From Leptodesmis sichuanensis A121 (GTDB lineage: Bacteria; Cyanobacteriota; Cyanobacteriia; Leptolyngbyales; Leptolyngbyaceae), in the NCBI RefSeq assembly GCF_021379005.1, contig NZ_CP075171.1, positions 3,968,001 through 4,032,000 of the forward strand: a stretch of 64,000 nt of DNA, in the 5' to 3' direction. Positions 9,714-17,815 of this stretch are shown one piece after another. The notes beneath the pieces are model-generated. The model saw nothing but the letters and a program-made list of their open reading frames with translations. It was not told where the DNA came from and did not search any database. The translations under genes and the position numbers were made by a program. How positions within the stretch are numbered: position 1 is the first letter of the stretch; the number at the start of each line of letters is the position of its first letter.

Positions 9714-10867
9714 GGGTGCATGTCACCTTCTTGAGAGGAAATTAGAGCAGGTTGTTGAGGTAAGCACAGCGGTGGGCTAACACGTTCGGCACATGCTCTG
9801 CTTTCCAACGTGCTCCCGAAATTTGTAAGCGACGGTCAATCTGTTTGACCGTTGATTCCACAGCCCCTGAACCAATCGAGCAGATGCCTTCGCTCTGGTA
9901 ATACTCGTAGTTAACGATGCGGTGCCGATGCTTGTGCAAATACTGACAGAAGCACTGCGCTTGATGCAGTTGGCAGTCTTCAAACAACGTCAGTGTTTCA
10001 TCCACCTTGCCCTGCCACAAGCGTCGCCGAGCGTCTGCTAAACGGTTCAACGACCCTCCAACCTTCTCCAAGTTCTCCATCAAATGAAACCAATCGAGAA
10101 TCTCTCGTCGTTCCACTGCATCAGTCAGTTGAGCAAACAAATTCCAAATGCCATCATGACCATCGCCCAAGCAGACCAGACAAACCGCCAGCAGTTGATG
10201 GTTGAACCATGCGAGCAAGGCTGCATTGTCGTCAAACCAAGCCGCACAAACCCCCATTGGAGCCAGATGAACCGCTTTATACTGCTTCCACAAGGGTTTT
10301 TGACCCGGCTCCACGACCAATCGCACCGTTCCGCCATCGATGCTGGCTTCTGCGACTGGGTCATCCACTGTGGGGGGAGCAAACGTTTGGCGTTGGACTA
10401 ACCGTTGCTGTGTTTTTGCACTCACGGTTACCCCAGTGAACAGTTCAACATCTTGAGCCGCATGTTGATAGGAGACATTGGCACTCACCCGCAAACAACA
10501 CCGCTCCAGCATTGGACTCAACTGGCTACCGGCTTTCACGTCCAATCGTTGAGCTTGTTCGCTCGTCACGCTTAAGCGTCCCAAGATACTTTTGAGCGTT
10601 CGCTGATACCCGTCAGTTGTGCCAGTCGCTGCTGCAATAAAAAACTCCCAGTTGCGGCAATACGCTCTGTTGGGCGTGGGTTCGGATAGCTTGCTCGATG
10701 CCTTCAAGGGTTTGCAGTTGTTCAGCCGGTGTATTGCGATACAAAATGCTGGCAATCGTATCAACACACTGCTGCAGTTGGGCTTGGTCTTCAGGAGTCA
10801 TGGCTATGGCAGATAGATGCACGTCTTCTCCAGCCTAATTTTTCTACCAAGAAGGTGACACGCACCC
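9714..10867. mobile_element. ISKra4-type insertion sequence (1154 bp)
   Basis: The element is bounded by terminal inverted repeats: the left end begins GGGTGCATGTCACC and the right end finishes GGTGACACGCACCC, 19 of 20 terminal bases matching. The 9-bp direct repeat CGGCAACTT flanks it. It carries one transposase gene on the minus strand with a frameshift. The perfect target duplication points to a fairly recent insertion into the PIN toxin gene. Confidence 0.92.
9742..10801 (-). pseudogene. ISKra4 family transposase, frameshifted
   Basis: The N-terminal part (ATG at 10801; MTPEDQAQLQQCVDTIASIL...LPQLGVF) and the main part (FIAAATGTTDGYQRTL... to AHRCAYLNNLL, stop at 9742) are in different frames. 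They join at a run of six A on the plus strand (10639-10644, T6 in the gene), needing a +1 or -2 shift. The DDE residues can be placed in EASIDGGTVRL, VCLGDGHDGIWN and GSGAVESTVKQIDRR. Whether the shift is a mutation, slippage or a sequencing error cannot be told. Confidence 0.88.
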
Positions 10868-10920
10868 CGGCAACTTTTGATGCCAAACTGCAAAACACAG
10901 AAGGATTTTGCTTAGTATAA

Positions 10921-11092
10921 ATTTTTCTCTATTCACTCATTTGCTGCACCCTCCTCTCTCCCCACCTTCACCCTTTACCCTTCCTCTCCCCACACTCATT
11001 GACTTATCTAACCATCCACTCATCTACCCATCTACCCACCCCACCCCCCAACTCTTCTGCCAAAATAAACCCACACCCCACACCCCACACCC
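10921..11092. repeat. C-rich low-complexity spacer
   Basis: The spacer is a run of degenerate units such as CCACTCATC, TACCCATC, CACCCCAC and CCCCACAC, leading up to the LRR fragment's ATG. A related block occurs at 17765-17815. No gene is seen. Confidence 0.6.
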
Positions 11093-11506
11093 ATGACCCA
11101 AGAAGAGTTGCTGGCACTGATTGATCAGGCAGCGGAAGAAGGCTGGAAAGAACTAGACCTGGCAGGCAACGGCTTGACGGAACTGCCCCCAGAAATTGGC
11201 AAACTGACCCAACTGGAAACGTTAATTTTGGGGAAGGTGGGGGAGTGGAAGTGGGTTGATGATCAGTACACGCCGACGCTCATCACTAATGAACTGACTA
11301 CCCTACCCCAAGAACTGGCTACATTAAAAAATCTGCAAACGCTAAACCTCAGTGGAAAACCTCTGGCAAAGATTCCAGAATTCGTATTTGAACTCTCGTC
11401 ATTAAAATCACTGATTCTGGTAGCTTTTACCGCTCCATCGAACTTGTGCGATTTGATGAGCGTACAGGCATCGTCTATATTTTTGCAGGCGAAGACCTAC
11501 AAGTAG
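11093..11506 (+). pseudogene. Truncated leucine-rich repeat protein
   Basis: The 137-residue frame starts like cyanobacterial multi-domain LRR proteins (EELLALIDQAAEEGWKELDL) and contains LRR units (LTELPPEIGKLTQLETLIL; LTTLPQELATLKNLQTLNL; LAKIPEFVFELSSLKSLIL). After about residue 107 the LRR pattern stops, and the sequence continues out of frame into a DUF6888 gene remnant. Full-length relatives usually have many more repeats and often a Ras-like or effector domain. This is probably the stump left by a deletion. Confidence 0.7.
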
Positions 11507-11541
11507 TAATTTACCGAGAGGGCAAGTGGAGGTTCAGATGA
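11416..11541 (+). pseudogene. DUF6888 family remnant (N-terminus lost)
   Basis: In a frame different from the LRR stump the sequence reads SGSFYRSIELVRFDERTGIV then YIFAGEDLQVVIYREGKWRF and stops at TGA 11539-11541. It matches the C-terminal two thirds of the small DUF6888 family that usually precedes DUF6887 genes in cyanobacteria. It has no start codon of its own. Its stop overlaps the next ATG as ATGA, showing the original coupling. Confidence 0.6.
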
Positions 11542-11759
11542 AACCAAACTTTGACACGATGAACGTTGCCGAATTAAGGGCCTACCTGCTCTCCCATCGT
11601 AACGATGACGAAGCATTTTACAAGCTTGTCGATCGTCTTGAAAGTAATTCTGATACTACCGACCTATACCCTATTCCCGATACTCCTGAAAACATTGCCA
11701 TTATGGAAGCGGCAATTCAGGAACATATTCGGCAATTAGAAGAAAAGCAGAAAGGTTAA
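11538..11759 (+). CDS. DUF6887 family protein
   Basis: The 73-residue acidic protein MKPNFDTMNVAELRAYLLSH... has the N-terminal pattern of DUF6887 (ELRAYLLSHRNDDEAFYKLVDRL). DUF6887 and DUF6888 genes are typically paired with an ATGA overlap and behave like a small two-gene module of unknown function. The ATG at 11538 was chosen because it overlaps the upstream stop; a GTG at 11526 is possible. Its partner is truncated here. Confidence 0.65.
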   Translation: MKPNFDTMNVAELRAYLLSHRNDDEAFYKLVDRLESNSDTTDLYPIPDTPENIAIMEAAIQEHIRQLEEKQKG

Positions 11760-11772
11760 AGGAACATGGAAG

Positions 11773-12090
11773 ATGACCACGTCCACCACGCAACACTTTC
11801 CACCAGGTACTTTTATGAATGATGAGAAAACCTACAACTGGCAGGGCGATCGCGTCAGTGGCGACAAGGTGATGGGCGACAAAGTTGCAGGCGATAAAGT
11901 CATGGGCGACAAAATCACCCATTATCACAGCCAGAACCTGGCTCAGGCGGCAAAAGATATCAAAGATCTGCTCAATCAACTGGACAAAGATTACGACAGT
12001 ACCACTCCTACCGGACAGGCCATGATCGGGGCCAAGACGATCGAGGCGATCGAACAGAATTCTACGCTCAAAGCCCGGATCGTCCACTGA
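11773..12090 (+). CDS. GDK-repeat protein, probably C-terminally truncated
   Basis: The 105-residue frame has a central run of five pentapeptides of the form G-D-K-V-x (about residues 25-47), then a helical segment NLAQAAKDIKDLLNQLDKDY followed by TPTGQAMIGAKTIEAIEQN. Cyanobacterial proteins with this layout usually continue beyond LKAR for another 30 or more residues; this one stops at once, suggesting truncation. An internal ATG at 11815 could be the true start. Function is unknown. Confidence 0.55.
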   Translation: MTTSTTQHFPPGTFMNDEKTYNWQGDRVSGDKVMGDKVAGDKVMGDKITHYHSQNLAQAAKDIKDLLNQLDKDYDSTTPTGQAMIGAKTIEAIEQNSTLKARIVH

Positions 12091-12208
12091 TGGCAGAGCA
12101 ACTTCAGTCTGAACCAACTTTGCCTCTCCGTTTCATTCCTTTAATGCTCCAATCGCAAAACCCACTGATTACGTAGAATAAGGGCAAGACTTCCAGCCTG
12201 GAGGTGAT

Positions 12209-12775
12209 ATGAATCAACCTGCAACGGATCGGATTCGGTGGACGAGCGCAGACCTGGAACTGTTGCCAGAGAGCAGCAATCGCTACGAGATTATTGATGG
12301 AGAATTGCTTGTGACTCGCGCACCACATTGGGGGCATCAGAATGCGATCGTCAATACAGCGGCTGAATTACGAGATTGGTCGATCGCAACAGGTTTAGGC
12401 AAAACGGTGCCGGCTCCTGGGGTGATCTTTAGCGATGCGGATAATGTGATTCCCGATGTGGTGTGGATTAGCAAAGAGCGACTGGCGATCGCTCTGGATG
12501 AAGATGGGCATCTGACCATTGCTCCAGAACTGATTGTTGAGGTCTTGTCTCCCGGTACGCAGAACGAGCGACGCGATCGAGAAACCAAACTGAAACTCTA
12601 TACAGAACGGGGCGTGCAGGAATATTGGATTCTGGATTGGCGGGTGCAGCAGGTGGAAGTGTATCGCCGTGAGCGAGCAACCCTTAAACTGATCACCACA
12701 CTATTTCCCTCAGATGACCTGACCTCTCCCCTACTGCCCGGTTTTACCTGTCCGGTTGCCCGGTTATTTGTGTGA
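12209..12775 (+). CDS. Uma2 family endonuclease (DUF820)
   Basis: The 188-residue protein has the PD-(D/E)XK-type restriction endonuclease-like fold of the Uma2 family: YEIIDGELLV at the start, IPDVVWI, the core LIVEVLSPGTQNERRDRETKLKLYTERGVQEYWILDW, and a closing LLPGFTCPVARLF. The Asp, Glu and Lys expected for the nuclease core are in place. Uma2 genes are highly amplified in cyanobacteria and their role is unknown. A GGAGGTGAT box precedes the ATG. Confidence 0.85.
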   Translation: MNQPATDRIRWTSADLELLPESSNRYEIIDGELLVTRAPHWGHQNAIVNTAAELRDWSIATGLGKTVPAPGVIFSDADNVIPDVVWISKERLAIALDEDGHLTIAPELIVEVLSPGTQNERRDRETKLKLYTERGVQEYWILDWRVQQVEVYRRERATLKLITTLFPSDDLTSPLLPGFTCPVARLFV

Positions 12776-12783
12776 AATGCGAA

Positions 12784-12823
12784 GTGATGCAGCGGGTGTT
12801 CAGGAGATTTGCCAGTCAACCAG
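12784..12823. repeat. 40-bp dispersed repeat, copy 1
   Basis: GTGATGCAGCGGGTGTTCAG and the following 20 bases recur at 41519-41558 with one difference out of 40. Both copies are in spacers on the same strand. Confidence 0.9.
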
Positions 12824-12826
12824 TTC

Positions 12827-13915
12827 CTACCCTTCTACTCGGTTTCCAGCCAGTTTGCGTTGAAGTGCAATCCGGCGTTCTACTACCAAACTGATAGCAA
12901 TGAACAATACGGCTAACCCTTGAATCGCATAAACCACTGTTACAGGTACGCCAGCACTGCGTTGCATGACACTGGCTCCACTGCGGAGGGCACCAAAGAA
13001 TAGGGAAATCAGCACCAGTCCGCCCAAGTTGCCACGACTGAGAAAGGCGATCGCGATCGCATCAAATCCATACCCTGGGGAAAAGTTTTCAAACAGGCGA
13101 TATTTCAGCCCCATGACTTCTCCGGCTCCAGCCAGACCTGCTAATCCTCCGGATAACGCCATCACAGTCATGATGGTACGCGGAACAGACAGGCCCGCAT
13201 AGCGGGCCGCGATCGGGTTTTGGCCAACGGCTTCCACCTGATAACCAAAGGGGGTGGCAGAAAAGGCAACCCACACCACCAATACCGCCAGTCCCCCAAT
13301 CAGAATTCCGGCATGGGTTTGAGTTTGGGGCAACAAAATGGGCAACTGGGCAGTGGCGGCAATGGGCGGACTGAAAGGACTGGGCGCATTCGGCTCCAAC
13401 AGGGGGCCACTGACGAGATAGCTCACCAGGTATTGAGCAATGTAGTTCAACAGTAGGGTAGTAATCACTTCATTCACACCCTGAATGGCTTTTAGATAGC
13501 CAGGAATAAAACCCCAGAGTGCTCCCAACAAAAAGCCTCCCAATAACGCCAGGGGGACATGAACGATCGCGGGTAGCCCTTGAATAGACAGCCCTATCAA
13601 GGCACTTCCCAGGCCTCCCATGTAAATTTGTCCTTCTCCGCCAATGTTAAACTGGCCCGCTTTCAGGGCAATTAACACACCCAAACTGGTGAGTAAGAGG
13701 GGAGCCGTCTTGGTTAAGGTATTGCCGATGCCATAGTAGTTAGCCAGGGCTTCACTGAACAACACCCCATAGGCTTTGATAGGATTCACGCCTGCGATCG
13801 CAATCAGTCCTGCCCCTACCAGAAGAGCCAGGGCGATCGCGGCGATTGGAGAGACGACAGGTAATACTCGCTCTTTCATTTTCTGTCGTACGGTTACCTG
13901 ATTCAGGCTGCTCAT
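12827..13915 (-). CDS. ABC transporter permease, nucleoside (BmpB/NupB-like) type
   Basis: The 362-residue integral membrane protein has about nine to ten hydrophobic spans and the BPD_transp_2 pattern: GEGQIYMGGLGSALIG, GVNEVITTLLLNYIAQYL, and GYQVEAVGQNPIAARYAGLS. This is the permease type used by nucleoside or basic-membrane-protein importers. The ATG at 13915 has AAGG upstream; the frame extends to 13963. The ATPase, second permease and binding protein are not next to it in this window. Confidence 0.85.
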   Translation of the reverse strand: MSSLNQVTVRQKMKERVLPVVSPIAAIALALLVGAGLIAIAGVNPIKAYGVLFSEALANYYGIGNTLTKTAPLLLTSLGVLIALKAGQFNIGGEGQIYMGGLGSALIGLSIQGLPAIVHVPLALLGGFLLGALWGFIPGYLKAIQGVNEVITTLLLNYIAQYLVSYLVSGPLLEPNAPSPFSPPIAATAQLPILLPQTQTHAGILIGGLAVLVVWVAFSATPFGYQVEAVGQNPIAARYAGLSVPRTIMTVMALSGGLAGLAGAGEVMGLKYRLFENFSPGYGFDAIAIAFLSRGNLGGLVLISLFFGALRSGASVMQRSAGVPVTVVYAIQGLAVLFIAISLVVERRIALQRKLAGNRVEG

Positions 13916-14382
13916 AGTCAACCTTGTGAACGCATAAAACGTGAATTTCGATGACGTTAACACAGGCGAAGTGTAGCCACCAATGCGGTAAGATTCTAGG
14001 ATGATCTCGGCTGGTATCTAGCAAATTTGGCTATAATTATCAATTACTCTCTTAAAGTTTAATAATTCCTTTAAAAACTGCTCCGGACGGCAAAAGCTGT
14101 CAGAGTATACCTTCTAGCCCCAAAAGACGATTAATGACTTGGCGAAAGTTAAATTTCTTGTAAAGGGGGAAACAGATCAAAGAATTCCGTCTCTTGGCTG
14201 ATACTTTGTAATAAGAGTGTAATAACTCCACATTCCAGGCTTCTCCAGATTGAAACATCCTTTTGCTTGAGGGAAAGCTGCGGCTGTCTGACTGGACTTA
14301 GTTGATATCAGAAACTTCTGATTACTGTGTGCTATTCCTGTTGAAAACCTACGATCGGCCCATTTTATTTATGAATTGAAAC
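13916..14382. other. Intergenic region before the TPR gene
   Basis: No gene is seen. A TATAAT hexamer at 14032-14037 lacks a clear -35 box. Near 14310 CAGAAACTTCTG forms a small hairpin. The spacer is AT-rich and may hold divergent promoters. Confidence 0.4.
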
Positions 14383-14899
14383 ATGAATCTACAATCATCA
14401 AGGGTGCAGACGAGATGTAGCTTATCGGGCATCTCAATCCTGGGTAGTGTTGTGTTAAGCAGCGGAATTATTAGTTTTTTAACCCCAAGTGCCTACGCTC
14501 AAGCCAATCCTCAAATCTCTGGTACTTTAGTTAGCTGGGCAAAGCAAGGTGAACAGAACTACCTGAACGAAATATTTTCTGAAGGGCAGCAGCAGTGGCA
14601 AAGAAGTGGTCTGGAAAAGGTTCTCGAACGGTATCAGAAAGCATCCAGTTTAGACCCCAATAATTCTAAAAATCTTGCCAGTATTGCTTATTTGCAAGCT
14701 CAGTTGAAGAATTTTCAAGCCGCTACAGTAGCTTTTCAAAAAGCGATCGCTCTGGAACCTAAAAATCCTAATTTTTACTATGGTTTAGGCTATAGTTTGG
14801 CTAACTTAGGGGATAATTCTGGTTCTGAAAAAGCTTATCGGCAGGCTACCCAGCTTGCTCCCAATCAAGTAGAGAACTACATAGGTTTAGGAGCCGTTC

Positions 14900-16146
14900 G
14901 GCTCTTCCGGATCCGGGGTGAAAATCGTATAATATGATACTTTCAGTCAGGGATTGCGCCAATGGACATACATCTTGATAGATTGCTTAACTTCCCTCAC
15001 GTTACGGTTGAAAGTTGCATTCAAAAAGACAATGAAGTGTACTTAAAGTTGCGCTTGCTCAATCAAGAATCTAGCTGTCCACACTGTAAGAAATCAAGTT
15101 CAGAGTTGCATCAAAACCGTCCGATTTTGATTCGAGACCTATCGATTTTTGGCCAAGTCACTTATTTGAAAATTCCTCGTCGTCAGTTTTATTGTCGTGA
15201 TTGCCAACGTTATTTTACTGAGTCATTGACATTTATGGATGCAGGACGGCAGTACACTCGACGCTATGAGGAGCATATTTACCAGCAAGTACAACTGTCA
15301 AGTATGGAGCAAGTGGGTCGCGTAGAAGGATTAAGCTTTGAGCGCATTGAAGGGATTTTCAAGCATCAGTATGCACAGAAAAAAACACGGGATGGGCAGG
15401 AGTCAAACGCATTGGGATTGATGAAATCAGCAAGCGGAAAGGGCATCAAAACTTCGCCACCGTTATCGGCGACGTTGAGGCCGGGAAATTGATTGAAGTG
15501 ATTGACAGTCACCAACAGGAAGACATTATTGAAATCCTGAAGCAGCAGCCCATAGAGGTGCGTGCAAAAGTTGAAGAGGTGAGCGTGGATATGTGGGGAG
15601 GATTCCCAAAGGTAGTCAAGAAAGTGTTTCCCAATGCCGTGGTAGTGATTGACCGCTTTCATGTCATGAAATTAGTCAATGAGGAGTTAAATAAAATTCG
15701 TAGACAATCGGGTGTATCAGACCGAGGTAGCAAATTCATTTTGCTCAAGAATGGCAAGGATTTAACAGCAGAAGAAAAGACAAAGTTAGAAGAGATTCTG
15801 AAACGGTCAAAGCGATTAGGAAAAGCCTATGAGTGGAAAGAAGAGTTTCGCGCGATTTATGAACAACCATTAACCGTTGAGGAAGGCAAGCGTCAGATCC
15901 AAGGGTGGCTCGATCAAGCGCGAGTCGTCTATAGTGAAGCAAGCACAACGATTCGTAACCATTTAGATGGGATTAGCAACTACTTTCGGAATCGCACAAC
16001 GAGTGGCGCAATGGAGGGAATCAACAACCGAATTAAATTGATTAAACGGCAAGCTTATGGCTTTGTCAATTTCAACAATTTTCGAGAAAGACTATTAGCC
16101 TGCTTCTCTGATTAAATAAAGTTATCACAGTACTAACGGGAGAACC
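14900..16146. mobile_element. ISL3-type insertion sequence (1247 bp)
   Basis: The left end begins GGCTCTTCCGG and the right end, read inward, GGTTCTCCCG, forming imperfect terminal inverted repeats (about 16 of 25 positions, including GTGA-AA). The octamer AGCCGTTC lies directly outside each end (14892-14899 and 16147-16154), the 8-bp target duplication expected for the ISL3 family. One transposase gene lies on the plus strand in two frames. Confidence 0.92.
14962..16115 (+). pseudogene. ISL3 family transposase, frameshifted
   Basis: The N-terminal zinc-finger domain (CPHCKKSSSELHQNRP...FYCRDCQRYF) is in frame with the ATG at 14962. The catalytic part (GIDEISKRKGHQNF; VDMWGGFPKVVKKVFPNAVV; GAMEGINNRIKLIKRQAYGF) is in the -1 frame. 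The switch lies at a run of seven A (15379-15385). One extra A, by mutation, polymerase slippage or sequence correction, would give a full-length transposase of about 384 residues. Confidence 0.9.
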
Positions 16147-16753
16147 AGCCGTTCTGACTCGTCAGAATGCTTATGAGTCTGCAATTTTAGCCTATCTTAC
16201 GGCTCTCTCATTGCAACCGGATAATGCCAGTATTTTTGAATCTTTAGGTGCCCTGTATCTGCAGCGAGGTGCTTACAACAGGGCAGTGGAAATGTTAGAG
16301 CAGGCCGTGCAGCTAGCCCCCGATCGCCCTCGCGCTCAATCCCTGTTGGCGCTGGCACTCACCCATGCCGACAGACCAACCAATCCTGTAAAAGAATTGC
16401 AGACTCCTATCAGTTCTAAAACCAGAGATGTTCTGAGTTTTGTCAAAGTAGCGGATGGTTTAAATCAAGCGGGTGAGCGATCGCTGGCGATGCAACTTTA
16501 TCAATGGACGGAGGAATTTGCTCCCAATTGTCCTGGATTGCAAGAAAAAATGGGCAATCTCTGGATGGAAAATCAGAACTATGTCATGGCTGTTTCTGCC
16601 TATCGTCGGTGGACGGAAAAAGAACCAGAAAATCCCGATGCCTACTATAACTTGGGAACGGCCCTGTATCAAATGGGACGGATGGAAGAAGCGATTTCTA
16701 TGCTGGAAAAAGCCAGCACTTTATATCAAAAACTCTTGTCTGCTAAGGATTAG

Positions 16754-17118
16754 AATGGGTGCTAATCGGCATTGTAGGGATGAAGCCTTTGGCTCTCAAT
16801 TTCTGCAACTCGGTTAGCATCTTCTACTGCCTGCTTTATCCCTACCTAAAACTTCTTTAGCAGTTCTCAATCAGTCGCAAGGGAAGAAGTAGTTGTGAGA
16901 GGCGTTTCCACAGGAAACGCTCTCACAATCCAGATAGGATTGCTATTGATTGCTCAATTGTTTTTGATTTTCTGTAGGGAAGCTGCTCAAGAGTAGGTTC
17001 TGAATCTGTGAGATGATAAGAAATTCTTTTCTGGATGAGCAGAAATAGGGACTGGCTAAAAGGTAGAATGCTGTAAATCTTTGTCAGTATTTTTACCAAA
17101 GGAAGCCAGGTCTTTTAG
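16754..17118. other. Intergenic region with a long hairpin
   Basis: No gene is seen between the TPR and SLH genes. The notable content is the hairpin at 16893-16928, listed separately. Confidence 0.5.
16893..16928. other. Strong stem-loop, 16 bp with one bulge
   Basis: TTGTGAGA-G-GCGTTTCC pairs with GGAAACGCTCTCACAA across a 3-base ACA loop, with a single bulged G. There is no T run on either side, so it is not a standard terminator. It may be an RNA element or a palindromic repeat. Confidence 0.75.
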
Positions 17119-17751
17119 ATGCGAGTGAAGAACTTCTGTAATTGGTTTTTATTGCCTACGGCGCATTTGATGGCCGTCTCTATCATTGCTCCAGGGCTTG
17201 CTTTGGAGAAGTTATCTGTCGATCAAATGCAATCTTTATCCTTGGCTCAACAGACGGCACAGGCGATTAATCCTGCCTCTAAAAAGACGGCTAAACCTGT
17301 GAATCAAGCTGATAAAAATTCATTTAAAAAAGCGGCGCAATCACAGGAGCAAGGCTCTTCCGCACCTATTTCGGCAACTGATATGGCTGAACTGACGCGG
17401 CTGTTTTCGGATGTGCAGCCCGGTGCCTGGTATTATGAACCACTGAAGTCTCTGGCTGAGCGTTATGGATGCATTTCCGGTTATCCCAATGGTACATTCC
17501 AGGGCCAGAAGTTTTTGACCCGTTCTGAGTTTGTTGCCGGACTAGATGCTTGTTTGAATCGACTTGATGCTGAGTTAAAAAACAGAACGGCCAATCTGGT
17601 GACTCGCGATCAACTGGCGGCCCTCTTCCGTATCCTGTCTAGTATTTTTGAGAATAATCCTGGCTTGAGAAGAGCACCAGGGATGGATAATGGTGCGCCT
17701 TCCCCGACAGTTCCTCCAAAAATGGACGATCGCCCCCAACCTAAAAATTGA
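17119..17751 (+). CDS. SLH-domain protein without a porin barrel
   Basis: The 210-residue protein has a signal peptide (residues 1-29) and, at about 92-155, an S-layer homology domain of the cyanobacterial porin type (FSDVQPGAWYYEPLKSLAERYGCISGYPNGTF then LTRSEFVAGLDACLNRL). A short helical stretch follows (LVTRDQLAALFRILSSIF). In SomA/OprB porins this head binds peptidoglycan and is followed by a barrel of some 300-400 residues. Here a Pro-rich tail and stop follow instead. It could be a genuine short wall-binding protein or a truncated porin. Confidence 0.8.
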   Translation: MRVKNFCNWFLLPTAHLMAVSIIAPGLALEKLSVDQMQSLSLAQQTAQAINPASKKTAKPVNQADKNSFKKAAQSQEQGSSAPISATDMAELTRLFSDVQPGAWYYEPLKSLAERYGCISGYPNGTFQGQKFLTRSEFVAGLDACLNRLDAELKNRTANLVTRDQLAALFRILSSIFENNPGLRRAPGMDNGAPSPTVPPKMDDRPQPKN

Positions 17752-17764
17752 TCACTGGCAAATA

Positions 17765-17815
17765 TCACCTATCCACCCACCTATCCACTCATCCACCCAC
17801 CTATCTACTAAACTC
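17765..17815. repeat. C-rich short tandem repeat
   Basis: Degenerate heptamer-like units (CCACCCA, CCTATCC, ACTCATC) fill the convergent spacer between the SLH and NACHT genes and reach the NACHT stop codon. Similar units occur at 10980-11050. Confidence 0.7.

Larger units (their letters stand above)
9362..10920 (+). pseudogene. PIN-domain toxin (VapC-like) interrupted by an IS element
   Basis: The gene starts at GTG 9362 with HTNVLVRYLTRDD (the canonical first acidic Asp is replaced by His) and shows the PIN acidic motifs (CELVW...; KADFSDYLI). At 9713 it is broken by the IS element. Removing 9714-10876 (IS plus one target copy) restores ETATFDAKLQNTEGFCLV and a TAA at 10918-10920, giving a 131-residue protein of normal PIN length. 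In its present state translation reads 14 foreign residues and stops at 9745. VapC-type PIN proteins are ribonucleases that cut tRNA or rRNA; this one has lost its last strand. Confidence 0.88.
14383..16753 (+). pseudogene. TPR-repeat protein gene split by an ISL3-type element
   Basis: The first part (14383-14899) encodes a signal peptide (residues 1-40, ending AYAQA) and two to three TPR units. The second part (16155-16753) encodes four or more TPRs. Removing 14900-16154 (IS plus one duplicated octamer) joins LGAV to LTRQNAYESAILAYLTALSL in frame and gives a 371-residue exported TPR protein. As it stands the N-terminal piece ends after 12 foreign residues (RLFRIRGENRII) and the C-terminal piece has no normal start. 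The intact protein was probably a periplasmic scaffold. Confidence 0.9.

Noticed and set aside
10921-11092. C-rich spacer as a CRISPR array
   Set aside because: Units are short, degenerate and without unique spacers; no cas genes are in the window.
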